A stretch of DNA of 64,000 nucleotides from assembly GCA_963921195.1 (NCBI GenBank), contig OY992540.1, positions 17,987,136-18,051,135 of the forward strand, read 5' to 3'. This DNA comes from Pegoplata infirma (Eukaryota > Arthropoda > Insecta > Diptera > Anthomyiidae). The position numbers and the translations under genes are program-made. Under the pieces are notes generated by a model, which saw nothing but the letters and a program-made list of their open reading frames with translations, was not told the origin of the DNA and did no database searches. Below are positions 23,384 through 34,152 of this stretch, one piece after another; position 1 is the stretch's first letter; each line of letters starts with the position of its first letter.

Positions 23384-23663
23384 CACACAAAAAAATTTTT
23401 ACCAAGTACTTGGGAGGATATGCGTTTTTAAAGTTTTTTGCATATATTATGCAAAAAATAGCATCAATTTACCAAGTTTTTGCTTGTTTCTGATAAAAAT
23501 TTAAAAAATATTTATAAGTGTGTTTAACCTTGTGTAATTTTACAAACCTTAACCAAAATTATGCAAAAACTTGGTAAAATGTTGCAAAATTTTTCATAAT
23601 TTATGTAAAAAACTTTAAAAACGCATATCCTCCCAAGTTATTGGTAAAATATTTTTTTGTGTG
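23384..23663. mobile_element. Tc1/mariner-type MITE M (280 bp), TA duplication
   Basis: Inverted repeats of roughly 90 bases: CACACAAAAAAATTTTTACC.. at the left, mirrored by ..ATATTTTTTTGTGTG at the right, with TA on both sides (23382-23383 and 23664-23665). The GGGAGGATATGCGTTTTTAA block occurs once in each arm in inverted form. Confidence 0.8.
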
Positions 23664-24305
23664 TATGCCAGTTGCAATACATTGACTTTTGCAGCTTTTT
23701 TCTAGTGTACGCATTGATTTTTTTTTGAATCTGTCAGTTATTTTGACTAAAATTTTTGTTAATCCCAATACAACTACATTTTTTTGTGTATTTTATTGAT
23801 AACATTTTTTGAGTGTAAAATTTAATGTTACATTTGATATTAATGTATGTGGTAAATATAGTATTTGCTTATGATCCCTCATATTAAGATTTCACTGTAT
23901 TTCCATTTACAGTACAATTTCACAATCTGTCTTAATCTTAATAAACGCTTTAATATCAATTTTTCTTAATAAATACACTCAGAACAATTTTAAGTCATTT
24001 TGATGCACATTTTTATATGTTTTAATAATTTTAGTTAAAACAAGTAGAAAAGTTAAATTTTTTGTTTTTTTAGGGATTGCCATTTTTTTCTACACAAAAA
24101 ACAATTGTACACTCAAAAAAATAAACTGGTAAAACGCCTGGTAAAATGCCTTGTAATCCCGTTCTACCAATATTTAACAATTTTCCTTGTTTTTTAACAA
24201 AAAAAATTGTACTTTGCTCAAACGAGAACTACAGTTTTATTGGTAATTTTACAAATTTATTTTCGTAAGTGTATTCTACCAATTTGAAAGGTTACTTTAC
24301 AAAAA

Positions 24306-24868
24306 AAAACAAGTGAGAGTGTTACATTCGGCTGTGCCGAATCTTTTATACCCTCCAAAATGTAAAAAAAACTATATAAAAAAAAACCAGGGTCGTATTT
24401 TTTTTTTGGGGGGGGGGGGGTTGGTGGGAGACGTTAGGGGGCACCTTCCCCCTGCGATTTTTAACTTCTTCTGAGATAAGAATGTTGCATTTGCTTAGCA
24501 AAAGTACAAAAAACCCTGCAAACAATGCGGTTTTTCTTGGGTTGGTTTAGTTCTCCAAGGGGGAACTTTTTTCCCCTTGGTCCGATTTTACCCATTTCCG
24601 AACTTAACCTGCCTAGGAATATAAGACATATTCGTGCCAAACTTCGGAAGTCTAGCTCTTTTATTTTGGACTGTATCGTGTCTTCTACAGACGGACAGAC
24701 GGACAGACGGACGGACGGACGGACGGACGGACATCGCTAGAATGTCTTAGAATCGATCACTGATCAATAATATATATACTTTATGGGGTCCTAGACCGAT
24801 ATTTCGATGCGTTACACACGGAATGACAAAGTGAGTATACCCCCATACTGTGGTTGGAGGGTATAAAA
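24306..24868 (-). mobile_element. mini-me type 2 (minus strand)
   Basis: Read on the plus strand, it starts with the inverted tail CAAGTGAGAGTGTTACATTC and stem GGCTGTGCC, then a G-run at about 24408-24420. It has a GAC-rich run (complement of GTCY) at 24691-24730 and ends GTGGTTGGAGGGTATAAAAA. Confidence 0.8.
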
Positions 24869-25136
24869 ACTGAGATTTTACAACAAAGTTTTTATTACGA
24901 GGATTCTAGTTGATTTACAAAAAAACTGTTATTTTACAAAAGTTATGTTGTTTAACAAAAAAAAACTATTTTTTTTTTGTAACTTTTCTATTTTTTTTAA
25001 AAAATTTCCAAGTCCCGGACTATTTTTTTTTATTGAAAAATATTTAAAAAAAAAGTTGAAAAAAATTTGAAAAACTTATTACGAGGATTCTAGTTAATTT
25101 ACAAAAAAAAAAAAACAGTTATTTTACAAAAATGAT

Positions 25137-25535
25137 TTAGGCTGCGTTTTTGACATATCGCTTTAACTTAGTTTAACCGGGAGTTTTATTAAACTTTATA
25201 AAAATAAAACCAAGTTTAACCAAGCATTCTGTTTTTCAGTTCAAGTTTAGCAAATGTCGATTAACACGGTATTGCCATACCAAATGCCACATTTCCAATT
25301 AGAATAGTTGCCATCATCGCACATTTTTTTCGAATAAAATACCACAGTATGGCAATACTAACCAGTATATTTGAAAATCAGAGGTGTTTTTTTGACATTT
25401 TTGTACCTTAGTTTAACTTTCCATTATTGGTGAGTTAAACTTAAAATAAACCACATCTCAAAAACAGAATTAGTGGTTTTAACTCAGTTTAAACCTAAAA
25501 CCAATAAATTTTACAACTCAAAAACTCAGCCTTAA
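25137..25535. mobile_element. MITE U with TTAGGCTGCGTTTTTGA-type ends
   Basis: Left end TTAGGCTGCGTTTTTGACAT and right end CTCAAAAACTCAGCCTTAA are inverted repeats. Inside are repeated TTAGTTTAAC and GTTTAAAC motifs. No coding frame. Confidence 0.6.
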
Positions 25536-25904
25536 TTAGGAGGATTTATGTTGTTTACCAAAAATTTTTTTTTTTTTGTAAATTTACCATTTTAGTTTGT
25601 AAATTTACCATTTTTTTAAACATATTTACCAATTTTTCTTGTAAGTTTACCATTTTTTTTTTATTTTTCCGGTTTTAAAACAATATTTTTACCAATAAAA
25701 TTGGTTATTTTACCAATTTTTTGCGCATTTAAAATTACGAGTAAATCATCGTAATTTTTGGAGAATTTTACCTACCTCATATTTTACAAGAACAGCCTCG
25801 TAAAATCACGAAATTTTTTGGTAACTTTACAAGGATTTTTTTTGAGTGTATGCAAATTTTGACAAATTTTAATTTTGTTAGAAAACGTTTTTTTAGTCAT
25901 TTTT

Positions 25905-26640
25905 TATACCCTCCAACTACAGTATGGGGGTATACTCACTTTGTCATTCCGTGTGTAACGCATCAAAATATCGGTCTAGGACCCCATAAAGTATATATAT
26001 TTATGATCAGTGATCGATTCTAAGACATTCTAGCGATGTCCGTCCGTCCGTCTGTCCGTCCGTCCGTCCGTCTTTCCGTCTGTAGTTAACACGATGCAGT
26101 CCAAAATAAAAGAGCTAGACTCCCGACATTTGGCACGAATATGTCTTATGTTCATAGGCAGGTTAAGTTCGTAAATGAGCAAAATCGGACCAGGGGGAAA
26201 AAAGTTCCCCCTTGAAGAACTAAATCAACCTCTGAAAAATACCATATTTTTACATGATTTTTTGTGTTTTTGTTTAACAAATGCAACATTTTTATGCCAC
26301 TAAAAGTTCAAAGTCCTGCATTTGGACCCAGAGAATTATAAAATGTCGTTTTTTCTGCCCGCTCCCTTTTATGGGCGTGGAATAAAACATTTTTTTAAAA
26401 TAATGATAATCTTGTATTTCTTTAGTGCAAAAAGCATAATATGGAGTTCACACTAGCGACCTTAAACAAGTTGTTCAACAAAACACCAGTAGCAGAATAA
26501 AAAAGTAATGGACACAGAACAAAGACTTTTTTAAGCATCTCACTCTTGAACACTTCAAAACAGTAAGTGTGAACGCCGTATAAGAATGAATTTTTAAACA
26601 CAAATTCGATGGAAAATTTGCCCCCCTTAATTACTACAAG
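25905..26640 (+). mobile_element. mini-me type 2, truncated, with a short MITE inserted
   Basis: Starts TATACCCTCCAACTACAGTA, with a GTCY run at 26038-26078 and the GCCCGCTCCCTTTTATGGGCG block. The right end is lost. A small inverted-repeat element sits at about 26440-26582. Confidence 0.7.
26440..26582. mobile_element. Short MITE (about 140 bp)
   Basis: ATATGGAGTTCACACTA and AGTGTGAACGCCGTAT form terminal inverted repeats. No coding capacity. Confidence 0.6.
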
Positions 26641-26647
26641 CAACCCA

Positions 26648-26706
26648 TTGCGTATGAGTAACAAATATTTGCGAAACCAACGAATTTCGAATACTCATAC
26701 GCAATG
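26648..26706. repeat. Short hairpin, CATTGCGTATGAGTA arms
   Basis: CATTGCGTATGAGTA at 26648 and TACTCATACGCAATG at 26692 are exact inverted repeats separated by about 29 bases. Confidence 0.65.
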
Positions 26707-26897
26707 TTGACTCAAAAAAATACAAAAGAATTACAGAATTTTTATGAAATCCAATATTCAAATGTGATTTTTTCGAAAAATACGAAAAATGCGTTCCTGA
26801 ATTTTTTTGTGTGGATAGACAAACATCTAAACATTTGAAAAACAAATGTCGCCGGATTTTTGATAAATTGACTTTTTAAAAAATATAAAGGGCAGTT

Positions 26898-27065
26898 TAC
26901 ACGTTAACTACCCTTGACCACCCTTATCTATTATTTCCCAGTATTGGTGATACGGTTTGCCGGGTTTAAATAATTTTGTATGAAAAATTATTTGAATTTG
27001 ACAATTGCTATCCTCCAATACTGGGAAATAGTAGATAAGGGTAGTCAAGGGTAGTTAACGTGTTA
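26898..27065. mobile_element. Hairpin MITE with roughly 55-base arms
   Basis: Left arm TACACGTTAACTACCCTTGA..TTTCCCAGTATTGG and right arm CCAATACTGGGAAA..TAGTTAACGTGTTA pair almost without gaps around a loop of about 60 bases. Confidence 0.8.
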
Positions 27066-27881
27066 ATCAAGCTTAATTTGATAAATATCCCTATTAATAT
27101 TATAAATCTGAGTCTGTCTGTTCCGCAATCAGGGGAGAACGGCTGAACCGATTTTCATGAAATTTTCACCACAGATAATACTAACCGAGGTGGGAACTAA
27201 AGGCCGCGATAAGACAAAGGGACGTAAAATGCCAAGTCTCTTTTTATTTTATGGAACTTTATTTTGCCTTTTCCGTAATAACGCATAAACGGCTAAACCG
27301 ATTTTAACGAAGGCGTTTGGTACAACTTTTCTGATGACTGATTTGTGTTTACGAGGCCATTTTGACCTTAGAAAATTTATTTAACATGTCTGTGCAAAAA
27401 CCATGTAGAGTAGTGTATTTATCCTAGCACCCATCTTGTTGATTAATAGCACTATAACGTCACTTCGATAGCGAAGCCAAATTGTATGCCATCGTTAAAT
27501 AGGCATTAAGAAACCCTTTATGTCCCGAAACCCGACTTTTTCGCCATTTTTTAAACCCCTAAATGCGCGATATGGCCGATAAGCCAAGACACCCCAATCT
27601 TAGAATTGTATCCTTTATAAATATTTTAAATTTCAGGCAAATCGGTTTATAACGGTTGGAATACTTCCCTTCTGAGTGGAGAATTTAAAATGTTTATAAA
27701 ACTAGCAAAATAAAATAAGTCTGTTAAATTTGGCTGTGTCGAATCTTTTATTCCCTTCAAAAAAAAATTCTGGTGGGCCGAAAAAATAATCCCCTGGGTC
27801 CAAAATAACTAAATTTTTAGATTTTGTAATTTTTTTATTAATTTTGCTAACAAAATTGTTCGAGTGTATCTGAATTAACTA
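27066..27881. other. Noncoding stretch with dispersed repeat pieces, including part of element S
   Basis: Phrases such as GGCTGAACCGATTTTCATGA (about 27140) and GGCTAAACCGATTTTAACGA (about 27290) belong to a common arthropod dispersed repeat of uncertain class. 27455-27665 is a partial copy of S, with GGCCGATAAGCCAAGACACC. 27720-27775 resembles a degraded mini-me tail. Confidence 0.5.
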
Positions 27882-28527
27882 CCCGAGTAAAAAAGATTAT
27901 ATATAATTTTACTTATTTTTATATAAACATATATTATTTGATAAATTTATACGTAAATTGTTTTGCTATCATATAAGATTATATATATTTGCACTTCGTA
28001 TTTTTTTCTTATATAAAATTATATAAAAGAAAATGTTAAGTTATACATACCCGAGTAAAAAAGATTATATATAATTTTACTTATTTTTATATAAACATAT
28101 ATTATTTGATAAATTTATACGTAAATTGTTTTGCTATCATATAAGATTATATATATTTGCACTTCGTATTTTTTTCTTATATAAAATTATATAAAAGAAA
28201 ATGTTAAGTTATACATAATCACATATGATTAAAGTTAGTTTATATAATTACATATGAAATATAAAATTCTGTCTGTTTTTTTATATAATTTAATATAACA
28301 AAATATTTGAAGACATTTTATATAAAACTTTATGCAACTTTTTTCTGAATCATATGTAATCTTATATGAGTAAAATTAAAAAAAAAAATCTAAGTCCTTT
28401 ATATATAAATTGATATAACTTTTGAAAATTTTTCTAAGTCCAGATTTTTTTTTTTTTTTTTTAAGTTCCAAACCTAAACCTTAAACATTTGTTTTAAAAA
28501 TTTTATATGTTATTATATATAATGCAA

Positions 28528-31515
28528 TAAACCGTATAGAAACCCTGAGAAAACAAACTGGGGTAAATATAGTAGTTTAGTAAACAAGAAAATGGGTGCT
28601 CTACCAAAACGAGAAATTTTAGATGATAATACTATAGAACTAGTAAATGATAATCTTACGTCAATTTTACGCGAATCCTTTGAAAAATCTTGCCCCTTAA
28701 GGTATAGTCGCAAGAAACCCCAACCTCCGTGGTGGTCTAGAGAACTATCAAACGCTCGTAGTTTAGTGCAGGACTTATTTAAGCACGCTAGACGGGGCAA
28801 CACAGATGACAGATGGGCGCAATATAGAAGTGAACTAAAAAGCTTCAAAAAGCTAATACGGAAATCGAAAAAAATTAGCTGGGAAAACCTGTGTAGCAAT
28901 ATTGAACATACCACTGAGGCTGCAAGGCTAAGAAAAATTTTATCGAAGAAGAACATTCCACCAATCCTACTGAAAAAAAGTGATGATACATGGACAGAAA
29001 GTGCAGATGAAACACTTGATGTTCTACTTACGACACACTTTCCGGGATGTAGGATAAATCCAATTGCAGTGAATGTAATCCGCGATAATCCCTCAATTAT
29101 TCCAGAAAATTGTTTAACTGCGGACCGAATAAAATGGGCTCTAGCTTCATTCAAACCATACAAATCACCTGGACCTGACGGCATTATTCCGGCAATGCTT
29201 CAGAACGTCTCCAGTATTTTAATTCCGCATCTATTATCGATTTTTACTGCATGCCTGAAATTTTGCTATATACCAAAAGGATGGAGGAAAGCAAGAATTA
29301 TATACTTGCCCAAAAGCGGTAAACTTAACCACGCGACGGCAAAAGATTACAGACCAATCAGTTTGACATCTTTTCTTTTAAAAACACTGGAAAGGATAAT
29401 TGATCTATATATACGAGAGCATTTAGGTACGAATTTTCTATCGGATGCACAGCATGCTTACCAGCAGGGTAAATCCATAGAGACTGCGCTTCATTCACTT
29501 GTACAGAAGGTAGAAGCATCCCTGGAGTATAAGGAATTTGCTCTTGCAGCATTTCTGGATATAGAAGGGGCTTTTAACAATGTAAATACGGAAACGATCG
29601 TTGATGCTTTGAACAAGGCTTCAACTAACAGCTGTTTGAGTAAATGGATAGAGCAAATGCTTTCATGTCGGGAAATAACGGCCGAATGGGGTCATGCAAA
29701 AACATCCCGTTACGCTACTAGAGGAACACCACAAGGTGGGGTTCTGTCACCACTGCTCTGGCTTCTGGTGTTGGACCCCATTTTAAAGGAACTAAAGACT
29801 TTAGGAACCACAACAATAGCATACGCTGATGATGTGGTTATTCTATCATGTGGCAAATATCTGGATACTATATCCGAGATTTTAGAGGGCTCACTTAAGG
29901 CTATGTGGAAGTGGGCTTCAGGAAATGGACTTAATGTCAACCCGCAGAAAACGGAAATGGTCCTTTTTACTAGAAAATACAAAATCCCAGAATTTAGAAG
30001 GGTTCGAGTGGGAGGAGTTGAAATTCCAATATCACCGCATGCCAAATTTCTTGGAGTGTTCTTGGACAGTAAGCTGTTCTGGAACAAGAACTCTGAAGAA
30101 AGGGTAAAAAAGGCAAACAACGCGTATTACGCGTGTAAGAAAATGTTCGGCAGTACCTGGGGTCTAGAACCTAAAGTCACTTACTGGATTTATACTTCAA
30201 TCGTAAGACCAATCTTACTCTATGGAGTTTTAGTCTGGCATAAGGCACTCGAAAAGGATGTGACGCTTAAAATGTTTCAGAAGCTTCAACGGCAAATGGG
30301 ACGGAGTATCACTGGCGCTTTGAGAACAACATCAGCCGACTCTATCGACACTTTATTGCACTTATTACCAATTGATCTCTTTGCTAAGGGCGAGGCTTAC
30401 AAGGCTTGCCTCAGACTCAAAGAGTCAAATTGGTTCAAGTATCGCAACTTTGGACACAGTAACATTGCTAATATGGACCGTATTGACTCTGATTACACAG
30501 TGCCCAAACTAGTTTTCGACCGGAAATATGAAGTCAGATTTCCGGATCGAGAATTCTGGTCGATCTGGCAGGGCCCTCCTGCGAACTCAATAAATATCTT
30601 TACTGATGGATCGAAGCAATCGCATGGTGTGGGAGCTGGTTTCACAATATTGGAACTAGACCAACACTTATCTTTTAAATTACCCGCAGACTCGAGTATC
30701 TTTCAGGCTGAGATAGCTGCTATATCAAAAGCTGTGGAATTTATGGCAAAGGAAAAAGGTGCAACCCTTAATTTCTACGTGGATAGTCAAGCTGCTCTAA
30801 AAGCACTCTTGAGCTACCAAATTAAATCGAAAACGGTTTTAAAGTGTTACGAGAATTTAAAACAACTTTGCTTGAATAATGAAGTTACCTTATTATGGGT
30901 ACCAGGGCACGAAGGAATAGAAGGAAACGAGAAAGCAGATGAACTCGCGAAACTTGGAGCAGATGGCATAGGTACCACCATAATGCTTTCACCGCCACTC
31001 CAGCATTACAAACTAAAACGAAATACCCTTACTGTCGCCAAGGCAAATCGAAGATGGAAGGAACTTAGGACAAGTCGTATAAGCAGAATTTTATGGCCAC
31101 GCTATGATTTAGGAAGAACAAAATTCTTACTAACACTTACGAGAATAGAATGTCGTATGTTGACAGGTCTAATAACGGGACACTGTCTTGTCGGAAAACA
31201 TGCCAAGAACATGAATCTTATTACGGACGCAAGCTGTAAAAGGTGCGAGACACCAGACGTCGAGGAGACCATTGAACACATCCTGTGTCACTGCCCGGCT
31301 TTGGCACGAACTCGACTATCAATTATGGGAAGTTCACAGTTCGAGACTTTGGAGGAAATTACGAGGATAGACCTGAAGAGTTTGAAACAGTTCGCGATGA
31401 AGGTCAATGTATTTAGTTTACATCGATAAGCGGAAAGAGTTTTGTGGTATCGCTATGGACCAACTGGTCTATGCGGAGTGCCCATCTGGCACCGCCACCC
31501 TAACCTAACCTAACC
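28528..31515 (+). mobile_element. LINE B copy 1: RNase H-bearing non-LTR retrotransposon, 5'-truncated, recent
   Basis: Bounded by a 13-base target duplication ATATATAATGCAA (28515-28527 and 31516-31528) within element Z. The reading frame is open from the very first bases (RNPEKTNWGKYSS..) to the stop at 31427-31429. A short 3' UTR follows (TATGGACCAACTGGTCTATG), then a tail of CCTAA repeats. The 5' part that should carry ORF1 and the endonuclease is missing, as expected for incomplete target-primed reverse transcription. Confidence 0.9.
28529..31429 (+). CDS. LINE B ORF2 fragment: reverse transcriptase plus RNase H (intact frame)
   Basis: From the internal ATG at 28592 the protein is 945 residues. 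It has a linker (PPWWSRELSNARS), the RT domain from about 200 (KSPGPDGI) through YRPISLTS (about 252), AFLDIEGAFNNV (about 320) and GTPQGGVLSPLLW to catalytic YADD (about 411). RNase H starts NIFTDGSKQSHGVGAGF (about 669), with the acidic residues in TDG, AEIAAI and VDSQAALKAL, and WVPGHEGIEGNEKADELAK (about 768). The C-terminal zinc-knuckle-like CKRC..EHILCHC is at about 880. RT plus RNase H without LTRs fits the I/LOA/R1-related lineages; exact clade not determined. Other copies (18.8 and 42.1 kb) are broken while this frame is intact, so this is the youngest copy seen. Being 5'-truncated, it is unlikely to be autonomous. Confidence 0.9.
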   Translation, partial: KPYRNPEKTNWGKYSSLVNKKMGALPKREILDDNTIELVNDNLTSILRESFEKSCPLRYSRKKPQPPWWSRELSNARSLVQDLFKHARRGNTDDRWAQYRSELKSFKKLIRKSKKISWENLCSNIEHTTEAARLRKILSKKNIPPILLKKSDDTWTESADETLDVLLTTHFPGCRINPIAVNVIRDNPSIIPENCLTADRIKWALASFKPYKSPGPDGIIPAMLQNVSSILIPHLLSIFTACLKFCYIPKGWRKARIIYLPKSGKLNHATAKDYRPISLTSFLLKTLERIIDLYIREHLGTNFLSDAQHAYQQGKSIETALHSLVQKVEASLEYKEFALAAFLDIEGAFNNVNTETIVDALNKASTNSCLSKWIEQMLSCREITAEWGHAKTSRYATRGTPQGGVLSPLLWLLVLDPILKELKTLGTTTIAYADDVVILSCGKYLDTISEILEGSLKAMWKWASGNGLNVNPQKTEMVLFTRKYKIPEFRRVRVGGVEIPISPHAKFLGVFLDSKLFWNKNSEERVKKANNAYYACKKMFGSTWGLEPKVTYWIYTSIVRPILLYGVLVWHKALEKDVTLKMFQKLQRQMGRSITGALRTTSADSIDTLLHLLPIDLFAKGEAYKACLRLKESNWFKYRNFGHSNIANMDRIDSDYTVPKLVFDRKYEVRFPDREFWSIWQGPPANSINIFTDGSKQSHGVGAGFTILELDQHLSFKLPADSSIFQAEIAAISKAVEFMAKEKGATLNFYVDSQAALKALLSYQIKSKTVLKCYENLKQLCLNNEVTLLWVPGHEGIEGNEKADELAKLGADGIGTTIMLSPPLQHYKLKRNTLTVAKANRRWKELRTSRISRILWPRYDLGRTKFLLTLTRIECRMLTGLITGHCLVGKHAKNMNLITDASCKRCETPDVEETIEHILCHCPALARTRLSIMGSSQFETLEEITRIDLKSLKQFAMKVNVFSLHR

Positions 31516-32023
31516 ATATATAATGCAAAATTTATGAAAAAAAAATCTAAGTTCTTGATATATAATTTAATTTAATATAATTTTTTTTTTTGGGTTTTTT
31601 TTGGATTTTTTTTTATTTAATTATATATAATTGCATAAATTTTTCTAAAAAAGGGGCCAATTTTCGCATCAAATCATATAAAATTATATTAAAATCACAT
31701 CAAATTATATCAAATTTAATGCAACTTTATATGGTTTTATCGACTCATTTTTCGCATCAAATTCTATATGAATATATATGATGTCTTTATATAATTAAAT
31801 ATAAACATATATAATCTTTTTTACTCGGGTAATAACATATGATTAAAGTTAGTTTATATAATTACATATGAAATATAAAATTCTGTCTGTTTTTTATATA
31901 ATTTAATATAACAAAATATTTGAAGACATTTTATATAAAACTTTATGCAACTTTTTTCTGAATCATATGTAATCTTATATGAGTAACATTAAAAAAAATT
32001 CTAAGTCCTTTATATATAATTTG

Positions 32024-33223
32024 TAGAGTCCGACCGAAACCAGTTTTCGAGGCCGAACCGAAACCGAACCGAATATTCGGCTGAAAAAGTAATATTCGGC
32101 CGAAACCGAACCGAAACCGAAACTTTAAAAAAATTACCGCCTGGCATAAATAAAATTATTAAAAAGTTGTTAGAGATTAATATACAGCATATAATGCTTG
32201 TAAACCATAGGAATTGTTGTATTTTTGAAAAAAAATATGTTTTTTAAAAAATTGTATATTTCATTTGCAGATTAGGAGAAAATAATTTTTGAACTGAAAC
32301 AGTTTTACATTTATTGCATAAACTTCCCGAGTAAAAATAAACATATATTACAATATATAACTTGATACAAACATAATAAATTATATATGATTATACATCC
32401 GTGAGATATTTTCAAAATTTTTTTAATGCAGTCATATGTAGTAATATATAATTGAATCATGATTCGGATTAAAAGGTGTACGGTTGATATAATTATATAA
32501 AATTACATGAGGGTCAATACAAAATTTGTTTTTCTGTATAATTTAATATAAAATTATATATATCCTATTCTGTTCCATATATAACACTATATGTTTCCAT
32601 TTAACCAACAATTTTCTAAGTTTTTAAGGCAAAGTATAAGAAACTTTTTAAAATGTTCCTAAACATTTCCTTGTTAGGGTTATGTATATCACCTATCTGG
32701 TTCGAAGCGTACCCGAACATTTTTTTGTTTAAGAAAATTATATGTTTGGTGAATGTATCGTTGACCTGTGGTGTAACTCAACCCAAACCAAAAAAACACC
32801 AGGATTTTACATGTTTTTATGCAATTAGATCTAATTAGATCCACTAATATATGGCAATGTCTGGTCAAAACTCGGATGAAATCAAATCATATTTTATACA
32901 AATTGATCTTTTTTAATGCAAAAACATCCACCATTTTTCGGATCAAATTGCGTTTAATTATATATTGCATTACATATCAATATATATTGCATCATATAAA
33001 AATTTTTACTCGGGTTGTAACATTTTCTTCAATTGAAGTGAAACAAGTGTAATGAAATACGAAATCAAAAAATGCACCGACTTTTTTACATATTTTTTAA
33101 AATACCAAAAAGTTTCGGTTTCGGCTAATATTCGGCCAAAATTTTGCCGAATACCGAATAGAGGCCGAAACCCTATTATTCGGCCGAAACCGAGACCGAA
33201 ACCGAATATTCGGTCGGACTCTA
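32024..33223. mobile_element. hAT-like element Y with CCGAAA-repeat ends, hosting a third Z copy
   Basis: Ends TAGAGTCCGACCGAAACC and GGTCGGACTCTA with an exact 8-base duplication ATAATTTG (32016-32023 and 33224-33231). Both ends consist of degenerate CCGAAA/CCGAAT hexamers in opposite orientation. Inside, 32328-33015 has CCCGAGTAAAAAT..TTTTTACTCGGG ends of the Z family. Target length and the TAGAG start fit hAT. No transposase. Confidence 0.8.
32328..33015. mobile_element. Diverged third copy of element Z inside Y
   Basis: CCCGAGTAAAAATAAACATA at the left and AAAAATTTTTACTCGGG at the right, with an interior of TATATAA motifs and GGATCAAATTGC-type phrases related to the other Z copies. It is clearly more diverged than the outer and inner copies. 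Confidence 0.65.
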
Positions 33224-33635
33224 ATAATTTGATATAACTTTTGAAAATTTTTCTAAGTCCAGAATTTTTTTTTTTTATGTTCCAAACCTAAACCTTAAAC
33301 ATTTGTTTTAAAAATTTTATATGTTATTATATATAATGCAAAATTTATGAAAAAAAATCTAAGTTCTTTATATATAATTTAATATAATTTTTTTTTGGGT
33401 TTTTTTTTGATTTTTTTTATTTAATTATATATAATTGCATAAATTTTTCTAAAAAAGAGGCCAATTTTCGCATCAAATCATATAAAATTATATTAAAATC
33501 ACATCAAATTATATCAAATTTAATGCAACTTTATATGGTTTTATCGACTCATTTTTCGCATCAAATTCTATATGAATATATATGATGTCTTTATATAATT
33601 AAATATAAACATATATAATCTTTTTTACTCGGGTA

Positions 33636-34057
33636 GCGTTTAGTTTATTTTAAATGAATACTAGTGAAATCTACCCTTAATTTTGTGCACTTCACTGTTT
33701 GCGTGTGTGTTTTGTTTTCTTGTTTTTGTAATTGTTATCGATTATTACACTTTCCTTGGGTGTTTTCGTGTTGAAAGTAATGGCTAAACTTTATTTTTAA
33801 TTAGGATATTCACAATTGGTCGTACAAATGTTGTTTCTACCGGCATTAAGAGCTTTCACGATTAGTTATGCAAAGTTTCAAACAAAAAAAAAAAAAAAAA
33901 ATGCTATACACCCGAAATGTAAGTGACACGAAAATCTGTAACAGAATTTTTACAGTTATGAAATTTTGTGAGATGATTTTGTGTTAGATGACCTAAATAA
34001 ACGATTCTTTTGGCAATTATGGCAGTAATGACTTGATATATAAAATCAATAATAACA
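33636..34057. other. Unassigned noncoding stretch
   Basis: No gene or element boundary recognised; includes an A-run at 33880-33900. Confidence 0.5.
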
Positions 34058-34152
34058 CAGTGCAACAGCCAAAATCGTAATAGGATGGAACCAAAAGCAA
34101 ATGAAAGTGGACATTTTTCATAACAAAGCCCTCAAGGTTTTTTTTTAGTTCG

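Larger units (their letters stand above)
24110..25848. mobile_element. Possible TA-flanked element with CACTCAAAAAAA ends, hosting mini-me and MITE U
   Basis: TA/CACTCAAAAAAAT at the left and TTTTTTTTGAGTG/TA at the right, with repeated GGTAAAA/TTTTACC phrases between. Only about 14 bases pair at the ends, and similar phrases occur elsewhere in the window, so the outer boundary is tentative. Confidence 0.35.
28051..31827. mobile_element. Element Z, inner copy inserted in the outer Z, carrying LINE B
   Basis: Begins CCCGAGTAAAAAAGATTATA directly after ACATA, so the first 169 bases of Z appear twice in tandem (27882-28050 and 28051-28219). It ends TTTTTTACTCGGG/TA, after which the outer copy resumes with ATAACATATGATTAAAG. 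Without the LINE it is about 790 bases. Confidence 0.8.
27882..33635. mobile_element. Element Z, outer copy: AT-rich TIR element with TA duplication, heavily nested
   Basis: Outer ends CCCGAGTAAAAAAGATTATA and its inverted match, flanked by TA (27880-27881 and 33636-33637). Its sequence is split at 28050/31829 by a second Z copy, and at 32023/33224 by hAT element Y. Stripped of insertions it is an AT-rich element of about 0.8 kb, full of ATATAA motifs, with no protein. TA duplication suggests a Tc1/mariner-type MITE. Confidence 0.8.

Noticed and set aside
28513..29184. 223-codon minus-strand open frame
   Set aside because: It is the antisense shadow of the LINE B reverse transcriptase frame and has no recognisable domain.
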